Program-made: the position numbers and the translations under genes
Shown: one piece after another, positions 1 to 6,126 of the stretch
How positions within the stretch are numbered: the first letter of the stretch is position 1
Layout: each line of letters opens with the position of its first letter
NCBI GenBank assembly: GCA_019695435.1
Contig: JACTVF010000077.1
Coordinates: forward strand, 1 to 9,225
Reading direction: 5' to 3'
From: Methanoregulaceae archaeon
GTDB taxonomy: Archaea > Halobacteriota > Methanomicrobia > Methanomicrobiales > Methanospirillaceae
DNA: 9,225 nucleotides
Notes under the pieces: generated by a model
What the model saw: the letters and a program-made list of their open reading frames with translations, nothing else
Told to the model about the DNA's origin: nothing
Databases searched by the model: none

Positions 1-125
1 TTTCTCAAAATAGCCCCTCCCTCCCAAAAACCGCTGCCGGTACCATCCTGCCAACCTCAGTATCCAAACCGAGTACAGTCATTCCAGATGGCGCGGTGAC
101 CTCCCCGCATACCGGCAACGTGTTC
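1..125. other. No gene recognised; left edge of window
   Basis: I see no convincing gene here. On the minus strand this is the sequence downstream of the candidate long RNA at 126-536. A weak 4-bp hairpin (ACCG, loop GCAG, CGGT, at 30-41) is followed by a run of five T on the minus strand (26-30), so it could be a poor terminator for leftward transcription. A 25-codon minus-strand frame (5-82) lacks a clear ribosome binding site and is not called. Confidence 0.3.
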
Positions 126-536
126 GTGCAGTGGACGGGACTCGACACCCGCTTGGTTGCCGCTACCACTCCTCGGCCATTATTGCTGCTGCTTTTCGGC
201 TATCGGTCCACCGGTATGGCCGGTACGCATTCCGTGACTAGGGTAGTAGGATGTCGAAAATGTGACTCGAACCGGAGATGACGAATCACCCCAAGTCTGC
301 CCCATTAGCCGACGATACTTCTTGCGACCGAGTTTAAGCGGTGGTAACTCCGCCCCGGTTGACGGCCAAGGTGAACGAGTCACCAAGGTGCGCCTTTGCC
401 GTGTTCTAGTCTCTCGTTCGCGTTTCCCTGTTCGGTTTGTCATGCGTACCTTTTAGCGGGTTAACCTCTCGGATAGGTTTTCACCTCTCCATTTGCCTAC
501 TCACACAGCCCGTGTCCTTCCACGGCGCCACTGCAC
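126..536 (-). ncRNA. Candidate ~411-nt structured RNA with tRNA-like ends (tmRNA-like or unknown class)
   Basis: No good protein fits this stretch, but its minus-strand ends fold like a tRNA. GTGCAGTGG (536-528) pairs perfectly with CCACTGCAC (134-126). Two bases after the 5' strand comes a D-arm-like hairpin, CCGTG-GAAGGA-CACGG (525-510), with GG in its loop. Immediately before the 3' strand, with no gap, is a T-arm-like hairpin, GCGGG-TGTCGAGT-CCCGT (152-135); its loop has one base more than a normal T-loop. GCTGT (509-505) can pair with GCGGC (163-159) as an anticodon-stem analogue. Inside are hairpins with GAAA (471-490) and UUCG (275-292, 7 bp) loops, and long-range helices 442-450/222-230 (9 bp) and 376-383/262-269 (8 bp). 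The latter forms a pseudoknot with 398-402/362-366. G-U pairs in the UUCG hairpin become A-C on the other strand, which supports the minus strand. Size, tRNA-like closure and pseudoknots recall tmRNA, but I find no credible tag ending in Ala-Ala and no G3-U70 pair. The class is unknown. Confidence 0.5.
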
Positions 537-548
537 AACTTCAAACTT

Positions 549-830
549 TTATTGAACCTCCACCAGAAACGGTCGGTTCTCCAGCCACCGTCGATGACGC
601 TCGTTCTTTGCCGCGATACGTGCGAGCGTTGCGGCGTAGTTGGGATGCCTCTCGGGGTGAATCTCTGGGCGGGTCACGCGACTATGACCCGCGCTGCAGG
701 CCCAACAGGTGTGGGGTCCGATCCCGCGATGGGTAATACTACCGGCGCAGGTCCGGCACGAGACACGCTTCTCCATCCGCTCGGAACCGCCGGAAACCGC
801 TGCAAAATCATCTACGGCACTATATGCCAA
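549..830 (-). CDS. Small Cys4 zinc-binding protein, hypothetical
   Basis: This is a 93-residue protein of unknown function. It has two CxxC knuckles, C25-x2-C28 and C42-x2-C45, spaced as in a small zinc ribbon. A basic, probably helical C-terminal half (about residues 50-88, many Arg, His and Glu) follows. It could be a small nucleic-acid-binding or protein-binding phage factor; that is inference from the fold type only. The start is taken as TTG at 830, because AAGGAG lies six bases upstream. An internal ATG at codon 19 has a poorer site and would still keep all four cysteines. The gene lies between two structured RNAs: its leader is the three-way-junction element at 847-926, and its stop is 12 bases before the candidate long RNA at 126-536. 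All three may share one leftward transcript. Confidence 0.6.
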   Translation of the reverse strand: MAYSAVDDFAAVSGGSERMEKRVSCRTCAGSITHRGIGPHTCWACSAGHSRVTRPEIHPERHPNYAATLARIAAKNERHRRWLENRPFLVEVQ

Positions 831-846
831 TGTAATCTCCTTTTCC

Positions 847-926
847 TTGGCAGGGAGAGAATCGTTTTAACCGATCACACGCCCTGCGACGCGAATGTAG
901 ATTCACTCGCACCCTCTCCCCGCCAA
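847..926 (-). ncRNA. Candidate 80-nt three-way-junction RNA with tRNA-like geometry, or structured leader of the zinc-protein gene
   Basis: On the minus strand a 13-bp helix (926-914 with 859-847, one G-U pair) closes two hairpins. After a 2-base linker comes an 11-bp hairpin with a CTAC loop and one bulged G (911-885). An 8-base linker follows. The next hairpin, GATCG-GTTAAAA-CGATT (876-860), joins the closing helix with no gap. A 2-base linker, a 5-bp/7-nt hairpin and a flush junction are the geometry of a tRNA lacking its anticodon arm. The loop does not match the T-loop consensus, however. All three helices contain a G-U pair that would be A-C on the plus strand, so the minus strand is the RNA strand. 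The helix begins where a promoter at 932-961 would start transcription. It ends just before the Shine-Dalgarno of the downstream gene, so a riboswitch-like or autoregulatory leader is an equally good reading. Confidence 0.5.
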
Positions 927-931
927 AACAT

Positions 932-961
932 ACGGTACCAACCTTGGTAGGCCAAAGTCAA
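932..961 (-). promoter_or_regulatory. Candidate leftward promoter
   Basis: The minus strand reads TTGACT (961-956), an 18-base spacer, then TACCGT (937-932) preceded by TGG as an extended -10. The -10 hexamer is weak. The inferred start near 925 coincides with the first base of the closing helix of the RNA at 847-926. The -35 region shares TCTTGACTTTG with the recT promoter region. Confidence 0.4.
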
Positions 962-976
962 GATAATTTTCTTGAC
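957..976. repeat. Inverted repeat at the end of the coiled-coil gene
   Basis: GTCAAGA (957-963) and TCTTGAC (970-976) are perfect 7-bp inverted repeats around a 6-base AT spacer. The repeat begins at the stop codon of the gene at 976-1710 and overlaps the candidate -35 box of the downstream leftward promoter. It may be a weak transcript-end hairpin (it has no GC-rich stem or T-run) or an operator over that promoter. Confidence 0.4.
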
Positions 977-1710
977 TAGGAACGGAAGTGGGCCGAGGTG
1001 CTCTCTTTCACCTCAACGCCGGGATAGGATAGACCGAGCCGGAAACTTCTCGCCTGCTGATTCAGGAATGTCTGATCCGCGCAAACCGCTTGGAGAGGCA
1101 CTTCGCCGCGGGATATCGCCATCACTAACTTACGGAGGTCGGTCACCACGGCTGAATAGTTTGTCTTCGTAACTTGGCCTGCAACCTTCGCCGGAGCCGC
1201 TTGGACGATTGCAGGAGCCGCCATAACCGGTTCGTTGAGTATCTGCTCTGCCTCTTCCTTCTCCCCGGCGCTGGCGGCTGCGATGGCATCGGCGAGTTGT
1301 TGCTCAATCGCGGCTTGCCGGGCGGCTTCCTGGGCAACACGCTGGGCTTCGGCGAGTATCTTTGCTTGCTCTCGGTCGTAGGCTAGAACCTTAGAACCGA
1401 GCGATTCTTTGGCGGCGTTGATGGTGGCGAGATCAGTTCGCTCTGCTTCCAACACCGGCTTCTTCACCTGATCTATGGCCTGCTTAGTGCTCGTGTACAA
1501 CTCGGTCAATCCCTTGATGCTCGCCTGCAACAAGCGCCCATGGCCAACCGCTAGTTCTTTCGACGCGGCGTCGGTTACGGTAATCGTTTTGGCCGATTCG
1601 ACAATTGGCGCCCATTCTTTTCGCTTCTCGGTTCTGGCGATGACGAAGGGGCTCTCAGGGCCAAGTATCTCCCCACTCAGACGCTGGATAACGGTTAGTT
1701 CTGTGCTCAA
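976..1710 (-). CDS. Phage coiled-coil protein found beside recT-type genes, function unknown
   Basis: The protein has 244 residues. The start is TTG at 1710, with AAGGAGA ending six bases upstream. The open frame continues further upstream but only antisense to recT, so that part is not coding. An N-terminal region (1-35) precedes long helices; residues about 36-160 are rich in Ala, Glu, Gln and Lys in coiled-coil style. An Ala/Pro linker (about 161-180) leads to a compact C-terminal segment (about 183-236) with a YSAVVTDLRKLVMAI stretch and the ending SYPGVEV. From memory, this C-terminal pattern is common in hypothetical phage proteins encoded near RecT, Erf or nucleases. No catalytic motif is visible. 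A scaffold or regulator in phage recombination or replication is inference. It is transcribed divergently from recT, with overlapping promoters. Confidence 0.8.
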   Translation of the reverse strand: MSTELTVIQRLSGEILGPESPFVIARTEKRKEWAPIVESAKTITVTDAASKELAVGHGRLLQASIKGLTELYTSTKQAIDQVKKPVLEAERTDLATINAAKESLGSKVLAYDREQAKILAEAQRVAQEAARQAAIEQQLADAIAAASAGEKEEAEQILNEPVMAAPAIVQAAPAKVAGQVTKTNYSAVVTDLRKLVMAISRGEVPLQAVCADQTFLNQQARSFRLGLSYPGVEVKESTSAHFRS

Positions 1711-1737
1711 GATGTTCTCCTTTTCGACAACTTCCGC

Positions 1738-1765
1738 ATCATAACATTTTGTCTTGACTTTGCAA
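1738..1765 (-). promoter_or_regulatory. Candidate promoter for the coiled-coil gene
   Basis: The minus strand shows TTGCAA (1765-1760), a 16-base spacer and TATGAT (1743-1738). This lies about 30 bases before the TTG start at 1710. Its -35 box abuts the -35 box of the rightward recT promoter. Confidence 0.45.
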
Positions 1766-1784
1766 CCATAATCTGTGCTAGAGT
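1754..1784 (+). promoter_or_regulatory. Candidate promoter of the recT-groEL operon
   Basis: The plus strand has TTGACT (1754-1759) and TAGAGT (1779-1784), the latter preceded by TGC as an extended -10. The spacer is 19 bases, longer than ideal. The same -10 hexamer occurs in the promoter of the Y RNA array. The ribosome binding site for recT (AAAGGGGAAA, 1790-1799) follows closely. Confidence 0.45.
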
Positions 1785-1806
1785 AAGCGAAAGGGGAAAT
1801 AACAAC

Positions 1807-3177
1807 ATGACAGAAGCCGCAAAGCAGGCAGAACCGACACGCGCCCTCACCGTGGTCGAACAGAACAAAAAGCAGATCGTCAACATCGTCCAGACGGACT
1901 CCTTCAAGAACCAACTGGCGGCTGCACTGATGGGCCGGTTGCCCCAGGACTATGTGATTCGTTCGGCCATCGCAACCCTCAATTCCAATCCAAAAATCCA
2001 AGAATGCACCCCGCTCTCGGTAGCGGCTTCGATCCTGCTTCTCGCGCAGGCCGGACTCGCCCCGGAACCGTGGAAGGGGCATGGCTACCTCGTTCCCCGT
2101 AGCATGAAGATCAAAGAGAACGGCAAGCCTGATCGCTGGGAGATGCGGTGTACTGCACTCATCGGTTACCGCGGATATTTGAATCTCGCCTACAAGTCGC
2201 CAGAGGTCACCAAGGCTATCGCTCATCCAGTTTACGAGGGCGATATCTTTGACTTCGACCAAGTGGCCGGGACTGTCACCCATAAGCCATGGATACGTCC
2301 CGAGAAAGACAGGGATGCGCGCGGCAAAATTCTTGGGGCTTACGCCTTAGTGAAGATGAGGAACGGCGAAGCCCTTGCGGAATGGATGCCAGTAGAGGAC
2401 ATCGAAGCAACCCGCACACGGTCGGCGGCGGGTGACTCTGGACCATGGAAAACCGACTACGCGGAGATGGCGCGGAAAACTCCTTTCCGGAGACTATTCA
2501 AATGGCTGCCAGATCCGGACCTTCAGCGGATCGCCGCTCTCGAAGAGGCTTCTGACTTTGGCAATATGACTGTTACTCTCGACGGAGCAACCGGAGAAAT
2601 CATTACTCAAGTCGCCGAATTGCCAGAACCAGAACAGAAGCAGCCCATCCAAATGCCCAAGCGTCAAGAAGCCATCACCGCCGGCACTCAACCGGTTCCC
2701 GTCACCATCGAAGCAAAGCCAGCGGAAACCGTTACCGAGAAGCAGACCTCCCCGGTCGGCAGTCATGCGGAAGTAGTCCACGCGCAGCCACAGACCGTTG
2801 CTGTAGAGGCCAAGGCCGAGCCGGAGCCCGTCGCAGAGGCCGAAACCACCCCAGAACCGCCAGAAACCGACGGAGAGCCTGTTTCTGAGCCTCCAGCAGC
2901 CTTTGTAGGGGAGAACCTTTTCGACGGTCCAGCACCGACCACAACGGTTCCCGCCGAGTCCAAAGAGAAGGTCATCGGCGTCGGCCAGGCGAGTCGGTTG
3001 AAGGCGATTATGGGCGCGAAAAAGGTGCGTTCGAAGCAAGACCTCGAGGATTTCAAGAAGGTTTTCGGAATCGAGCATTTGAAGGATCTTCCGTCGAAAT
3101 ATTTGAACGATGCGGAGCGTTGGGCATCCGGCTCAGAAGATAACCGCTTCGACAAACCAATCAGCACTGCGGAGTAG
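1807..3177 (+). CDS. recT: RecT-family single-strand annealing protein with long C-terminal extension
   Basis: This is a recombinase that anneals complementary DNA strands in phage recombination and recombination-dependent replication, working with a partner exonuclease. Residues about 20-260 match the RecT core. The TPLSVAASILLLAQAGLAPE region (68-87) and a GYLVP motif (93-97) are followed by CTALIGYRGYLNLAYKS (115-131). The family signature YAEMARKTPFRRLFKWLP lies at 218-235. At 456 residues it is much longer than E. coli RecT (about 270). Residues about 270-385 are a Pro/Glu/Ala/Thr-rich low-complexity linker. A small helical domain (about 388-440, GVGQASRLKAIMG to LNDAERWASG) ends it; this resembles C-terminal domains on other phage annealing proteins and may bind a partner. 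The ATG at 1807 has AAAGGGGAAA upstream. The gene for a KTSC protein starts 3 bases after the stop, and the nuclease partner follows. Confidence 0.93.
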   Translation: MTEAAKQAEPTRALTVVEQNKKQIVNIVQTDSFKNQLAAALMGRLPQDYVIRSAIATLNSNPKIQECTPLSVAASILLLAQAGLAPEPWKGHGYLVPRSMKIKENGKPDRWEMRCTALIGYRGYLNLAYKSPEVTKAIAHPVYEGDIFDFDQVAGTVTHKPWIRPEKDRDARGKILGAYALVKMRNGEALAEWMPVEDIEATRTRSAAGDSGPWKTDYAEMARKTPFRRLFKWLPDPDLQRIAALEEASDFGNMTVTLDGATGEIITQVAELPEPEQKQPIQMPKRQEAITAGTQPVPVTIEAKPAETVTEKQTSPVGSHAEVVHAQPQTVAVEAKAEPEPVAEAETTPEPPETDGEPVSEPPAAFVGENLFDGPAPTTTVPAESKEKVIGVGQASRLKAIMGAKKVRSKQDLEDFKKVFGIEHLKDLPSKYLNDAERWASGSEDNRFDKPISTAE

Positions 3178-3180
3178 CCA

Positions 3181-3420
3181 ATGGAAATGCTCGGTGTTCT
3201 GTTTCCAACTTCGAAACTGCTTGAGAAGGCAGAGTACGGCGAAGCCTCGCAGACGCTGAATCTATTCTTCCGGCCTAGCACCAACAAAGCTGGCGCGGTT
3301 TGGCAGTATAGCGAAGTGCCAAAAACCGTTTTCGAGGCTTTGGCAACGGCGGAGTCGGCGGGGAAGTTCTACCATCGCGAAATTAGGGGGAAGTACGTGG
3401 GAAAAAACCTAAATGAGTAA
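3181..3420 (+). CDS. KTSC-domain small protein
   Basis: The protein has 79 residues. The pattern LNLFFRPSTNKAGAVWQYSEVPKTVFEAL, then a short helix with SAGKFYHREIRGKY, fits the KTSC domain. Its hallmarks are an aromatic Y/W-x-Y strand, a VP turn and a final IRGKY motif, here at about residues 67-72. KTSC domains are short modules found alone in phages or fused to other proteins, including lysyl-tRNA synthetases. Their biochemical role is not established to my knowledge, though nucleic-acid binding is often supposed. The start ATG is 3 bases after the recT stop, with CGGAG inside the recT end. The last 8 bases overlap the nuclease gene, so the two are probably translationally coupled. Its place between annealing protein and nuclease suggests a role in the recombination module (inference). 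Confidence 0.8.
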   Translation: MEMLGVLFPTSKLLEKAEYGEASQTLNLFFRPSTNKAGAVWQYSEVPKTVFEALATAESAGKFYHREIRGKYVGKNLNE

Positions 3421-4063
3421 GGTAGCGATCCCAGGCGGTTTTTTCGATAGCGATAACCACGTCTACACCGACGAAAAGGGTATGCGGATCGCGAGCGTCA
3501 CGCAAACGCTGGCTGGCCTCGGTATGGTTAATTATGACCGCGTGCGAGAGGAAGTGCTCGAGCGGAAGTCCGCAATCGGCGTAGCGACTCATGCTGCCAT
3601 TCAATATCTTTGCGAAGGGACACTGGACTGGGATTCGGTTGCCGAAGAGGCGATGGGGTATGTGGTCGCCGGCGAAACTTGGATGCGTGAACAGAAGTTC
3701 ACATCGCTCTCCCAGGAAGGGCAGGGAATTGCGGAGATTTCAGGGATGAAATTCGGTTTTCAGTATGACCATTTAGGCGAGATGGACTACAAGGGTCGGC
3801 GCCGCAAAGTGATTCTCGACCTGAAAACCTGCGTTGCCGCGAGTCCAACATGGCGGTTGCAAACTGCGGCGTACGCTCTGGCCGCACCCAGACTTCCGCC
3901 CGGAGAACGGTATTTGCGAGTGATTCTCCAACTCAAGGCGGATGGCAGTTTTAGGCCACACTATTTTGAAGATAGGTCCGATGAGCAAGCCTGGCCGCAT
4001 GTTTTATTTACCTATATCCTTGGTCTCAATATGGGTCTCTACACGCTCGAGGCCGCAGCATAA
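3413..4063 (+). CDS. PD-(D/E)XK (RecB/Cas4/lambda-exonuclease-like) nuclease
   Basis: This is the likely 5'-3' exonuclease partner of the upstream RecT, producing the single strands that RecT anneals. It has 216 residues. The nuclease motifs are in the usual order: G56-x3-H60 (GVATH), an acidic residue around D119-E123 (YDHLGEMD), D136-x-K138 within ILDLKT, and a Q150-TAA-Y154 helix. This is the RecB-family pattern that co-ordinates metal ions and places the catalytic lysine. The N-terminus has a FDSDNHVYTDEKGMRIASVTQ stretch typical of phage members. The ATG at 3413 overlaps the KTSC stop by 8 bases (ATGAGTAA). The assignment to the nuclease superfamily is firm. Whether it acts as a processive exonuclease is inferred from its pairing with RecT. 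Confidence 0.88.
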   Translation: MSKVAIPGGFFDSDNHVYTDEKGMRIASVTQTLAGLGMVNYDRVREEVLERKSAIGVATHAAIQYLCEGTLDWDSVAEEAMGYVVAGETWMREQKFTSLSQEGQGIAEISGMKFGFQYDHLGEMDYKGRRRKVILDLKTCVAASPTWRLQTAAYALAAPRLPPGERYLRVILQLKADGSFRPHYFEDRSDEQAWPHVLFTYILGLNMGLYTLEAAA

Positions 4064-4092
4064 GGTAGTATCAATCCACACGAGGGTAAGCA

Positions 4093-4413
4093 ATGAAGGC
4101 ACCATTCAAGCCACTGTACGACAAACTTCTCGTCAAAAAAGATGAGAAGAAATCCGAAGTCGCCGGTTTCATCGTCCCAGAATCCGCCAAGGAAAAACCG
4201 GAGTCTGGAATCATTCTGGCCGTCGGTCATGGGCGGCTACTCGCCGATGGTCAAGTCATTCCGCTACAGGTCAAACCGAATGATCACATCCTGTTTGGGA
4301 AGTGGTCCGGAACCGAAATCAAGATCAAGAACGTCGAATACCTTCTGATGGACGAATCGGAAGTGTTCGGGTTCCTGCTGCCCGAGGAAGAAGAGGAGAA
4401 AACCGTTGAGTAA
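4093..4413 (+). CDS. groES: GroES-type co-chaperonin (phage)
   Basis: The protein has 106 residues and would form the seven-subunit lid of the GroEL chamber. The N-terminus, FKPLYDKLLVKKDE, matches the conserved first strand of GroES (PLxDRVLVK). The mobile loop at about 17-38 carries GFIVP at 25-29, the counterpart of the hydrophobic IVL tripeptide that docks on GroEL. The remainder (GIILAVGHGRLL, VKPNDHILFGKWSGTEIKI, then VEYLLMDESEVFGFL) follows the family fold. A short Glu-rich tail ends it. GAGGGTAA precedes the ATG, 30 bases after the nuclease stop. The final GAG-TAA overlaps the start of groEL by 8 bases, giving coupled synthesis of lid and chamber. Confidence 0.95.
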   Translation: MKAPFKPLYDKLLVKKDEKKSEVAGFIVPESAKEKPESGIILAVGHGRLLADGQVIPLQVKPNDHILFGKWSGTEIKIKNVEYLLMDESEVFGFLLPEEEEEKTVE

Positions 4414-6073
4414 GCGAATTCTGCAAGGGGAAGAAGCACGTCAGGCATTGCTGGCTGGCGTCAATATTATGGCCGATGTGGTTGGATCAACCATTGGACC
4501 AAGAGGCCGCACGGTCGTCATCAAGCGGCAGTACGGCAATCCCATATCGACCAAAGATGGCGTTTCCGTCGCACGCGAGATAGACATCAAAGACCCTATC
4601 GAGTCGGTTGGGGCTCAGATGATCCGCGAGGTTGCCACGAGAACCGTGGATGCTTGTGGGGATGGCACGTCGACCGCGACAATTTTGGCTCGTTCTATCT
4701 TTGCCGAAGGGGTAAAACTCATTGCTGCCGGCGCGGATCCGGCCGCTCTCAAACGTGGAATCGACGCAGCGGTTTTGGCGATTATTGGAACCCGCAATGA
4801 AACCTCCAACAAGTACGAAGGCGGTGCGCTGCAATCCATCTCCATCCCCGTTTCTGGCGACATGATTGCCCAAGTCGGCACTATCTCCGCCAACGGCGAT
4901 ACCGAGATTGGCAAATTGATAGCCACGGCAATGGAGAAGGTGGGTACAGATGGCATCATCACCGTCGACAACAGCAATACGATCGAGACCACGCTCACCG
5001 TTGTGGATGGAATGCAGTTCGACCGAGGGTTTATCAACCCCAATTTCATCAACGATTTTGAGCATCGTTTGGTCGATCTAACCGCCCCGGACGGTAAGTA
5101 CGTCTACATCCTCATGGTTGACCGCAAGATGTCGACCTTCATTGATATGACTCCTTTCCTTGAGGCCATCAAAATTGATGTGCGACCGTTCCTGATTATT
5201 GCCGACGACGTGGAAGGTGAAGTGATCCAAGCAATGGTGATTAACAAACTCAAGGGCGTTGTCCAGAGTTGTGCTGTAAAGTCCCCAGGCTTTGGAGACC
5301 GCCGCAAACATATTCTGCACGACATTGCGGTTTTGACTGGCGGTACAGTGATTTCGGACGACACCGGAACTACTCTCCAAACCGTGAAACTCGAACACCT
5401 CGGCAAGGCCAAGCGAATCGTGATTGACAAAGACTCGACTACCATCATCGACGGTATGGGACACCCACTCAAGATTGAGGCCCGGGCTGCGGATATTCGG
5501 GCAGCGGTCGAAGCCGCCACAACTGACTATGACCGTGAGAAACTTCGTGAGCGGTTGGCTAAACTTGCCAGCGGAGTCGCCATCATCAAAGTCGGCGCCG
5601 TTACCGCAGTCGAACTGAGTGAACGAAAGGACCGCGTTGACGATGCGCTCCACGCCACTCAAGCTGCGGTCGAGGAAGGCATCGTACCTGGCGGTGGAAC
5701 CGCGCTGATCCGTTGCGCGAACTGGGTACAAAATGTCGCTAACGCCCTCTCTGGAGACGAGCGGTTTGGCGCGAACATCATCCTCAAGGCGCTAGAGGTG
5801 CCTCTCCGCCAGATTGCTGAAAACGCGGCTGTAGATGCCGGCGTAGTCGTCCGCGACGTATATGCAACCAAAGACCCGAACGGCGGATACAACGTCGTTA
5901 CAGGGCAGGTAGAGAACCTTGTGGACTCGGGTGTAATCGACCCTTGTAAAGTGGTGAGGGTCGCACTACAAAACGCAGCATCAGTCAGTTCCCTCATGCT
6001 GACAACCGCGAGTATCTTGGTTGAGATGCCGGAACCGCCAACCCCTCAACCCGCTCCGGTAGCGTTCCAGTAA
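4406..6073 (+). CDS. groEL: GroEL-type chaperonin (phage)
   Basis: This is a 555-residue chaperonin subunit that would form the ATP-driven folding ring. The ATP-site residues are intact: TKDG at 49-52 (D51, E. coli D52), GDGTST at 85-90 (D86, E. coli D87) and D413 in VDDALHATQAAVEEG (E. coli D398). GMQFDRGF, PGFGDRRK and DYDREKL motifs are also present. Relative to E. coli GroEL there is an insertion of about 11 residues near 128-145, with smaller differences near 220-235. The C-terminus lacks the usual GGM repeats; instead it ends in a proline-rich tail, PEPPTPQPAPVAFQ. The start is TTG at 4406, with AGGAG about 8 bases upstream, and it overlaps the groES stop (TTGAGTAA). Divergence from cellular GroEL plus a dedicated groES points to a phage chaperonin, perhaps for capsid or other phage proteins (inference). 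Confidence 0.97.
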   Translation: MSKRILQGEEARQALLAGVNIMADVVGSTIGPRGRTVVIKRQYGNPISTKDGVSVAREIDIKDPIESVGAQMIREVATRTVDACGDGTSTATILARSIFAEGVKLIAAGADPAALKRGIDAAVLAIIGTRNETSNKYEGGALQSISIPVSGDMIAQVGTISANGDTEIGKLIATAMEKVGTDGIITVDNSNTIETTLTVVDGMQFDRGFINPNFINDFEHRLVDLTAPDGKYVYILMVDRKMSTFIDMTPFLEAIKIDVRPFLIIADDVEGEVIQAMVINKLKGVVQSCAVKSPGFGDRRKHILHDIAVLTGGTVISDDTGTTLQTVKLEHLGKAKRIVIDKDSTTIIDGMGHPLKIEARAADIRAAVEAATTDYDREKLRERLAKLASGVAIIKVGAVTAVELSERKDRVDDALHATQAAVEEGIVPGGGTALIRCANWVQNVANALSGDERFGANIILKALEVPLRQIAENAAVDAGVVVRDVYATKDPNGGYNVVTGQVENLVDSGVIDPCKVVRVALQNAASVSSLMLTTASILVEMPEPPTPQPAPVAFQ

Positions 6074-6092
6074 GAGTTCTCCCCAGAACAGC

Positions 6093-6126
6093 AAAAGGCC
6101 CGGGCGGTTTCTCCCGGGCCTTTTTT
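6093..6126. terminator. Bidirectional rho-independent terminator between groEL and HNH gene
   Basis: An 8-bp GC-only stem (GGCCCGGG 6097-6104, CCCGGGCC 6113-6120) with an 8-base loop is flanked by AAAA on one side and six T on the other. It therefore works on both strands. On the plus strand it ends the recT-groEL operon 20 bases after the groEL stop. On the minus strand it overlaps the stop codon of the HNH gene. Confidence 0.93.

Noticed and set aside
262..320. Ordinary tRNA on the minus strand suggested by GGTTCGAGTC
   Set aside because: The bases flanking the loop do not form a T-stem, and no cloverleaf closes; the CGAGTCAC segment pairs better with 376-383.
365..419. tmRNA tag reading GCG AAC GAG ... 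TGA in the long RNA
   Set aside because: The tag would be 13 residues ending in Pro-Trp rather than Ala-Ala or similar, and the upstream context is unconvincing.
222..420. Group I intron inside the long RNA (GAGAGACTAGAA resembles an R element; CTAGTC could be S)
   Set aside because: The P/Q pairing and the AAGATATAGTC-type S context are missing, and the spacing is wrong, so I do not call it.
180..443. 87-codon minus-strand frame inside the candidate long RNA
   Set aside because: Low-complexity, Arg/Ser-rich translation without a family pattern, in a region better explained by RNA structure.
1711..2283. Upstream extension of the 976-1710 minus-strand frame to 2283
   Set aside because: It lies antisense to the well-supported recT gene and has no family resemblance; the TTG at 1710 has a strong ribosome binding site.
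2494..3078. 194-codon frame antisense to recT
   Set aside because: Shadow of the recT low-complexity tail; Gly/Leu/Arg-rich with no recognisable domain.
1530..4251. Identical peptide AVGHGRLL in the coiled-coil protein and in GroES
   Set aside because: The codons differ and the flanks are unrelated; it is a coincidence rather than a repeat or fusion.
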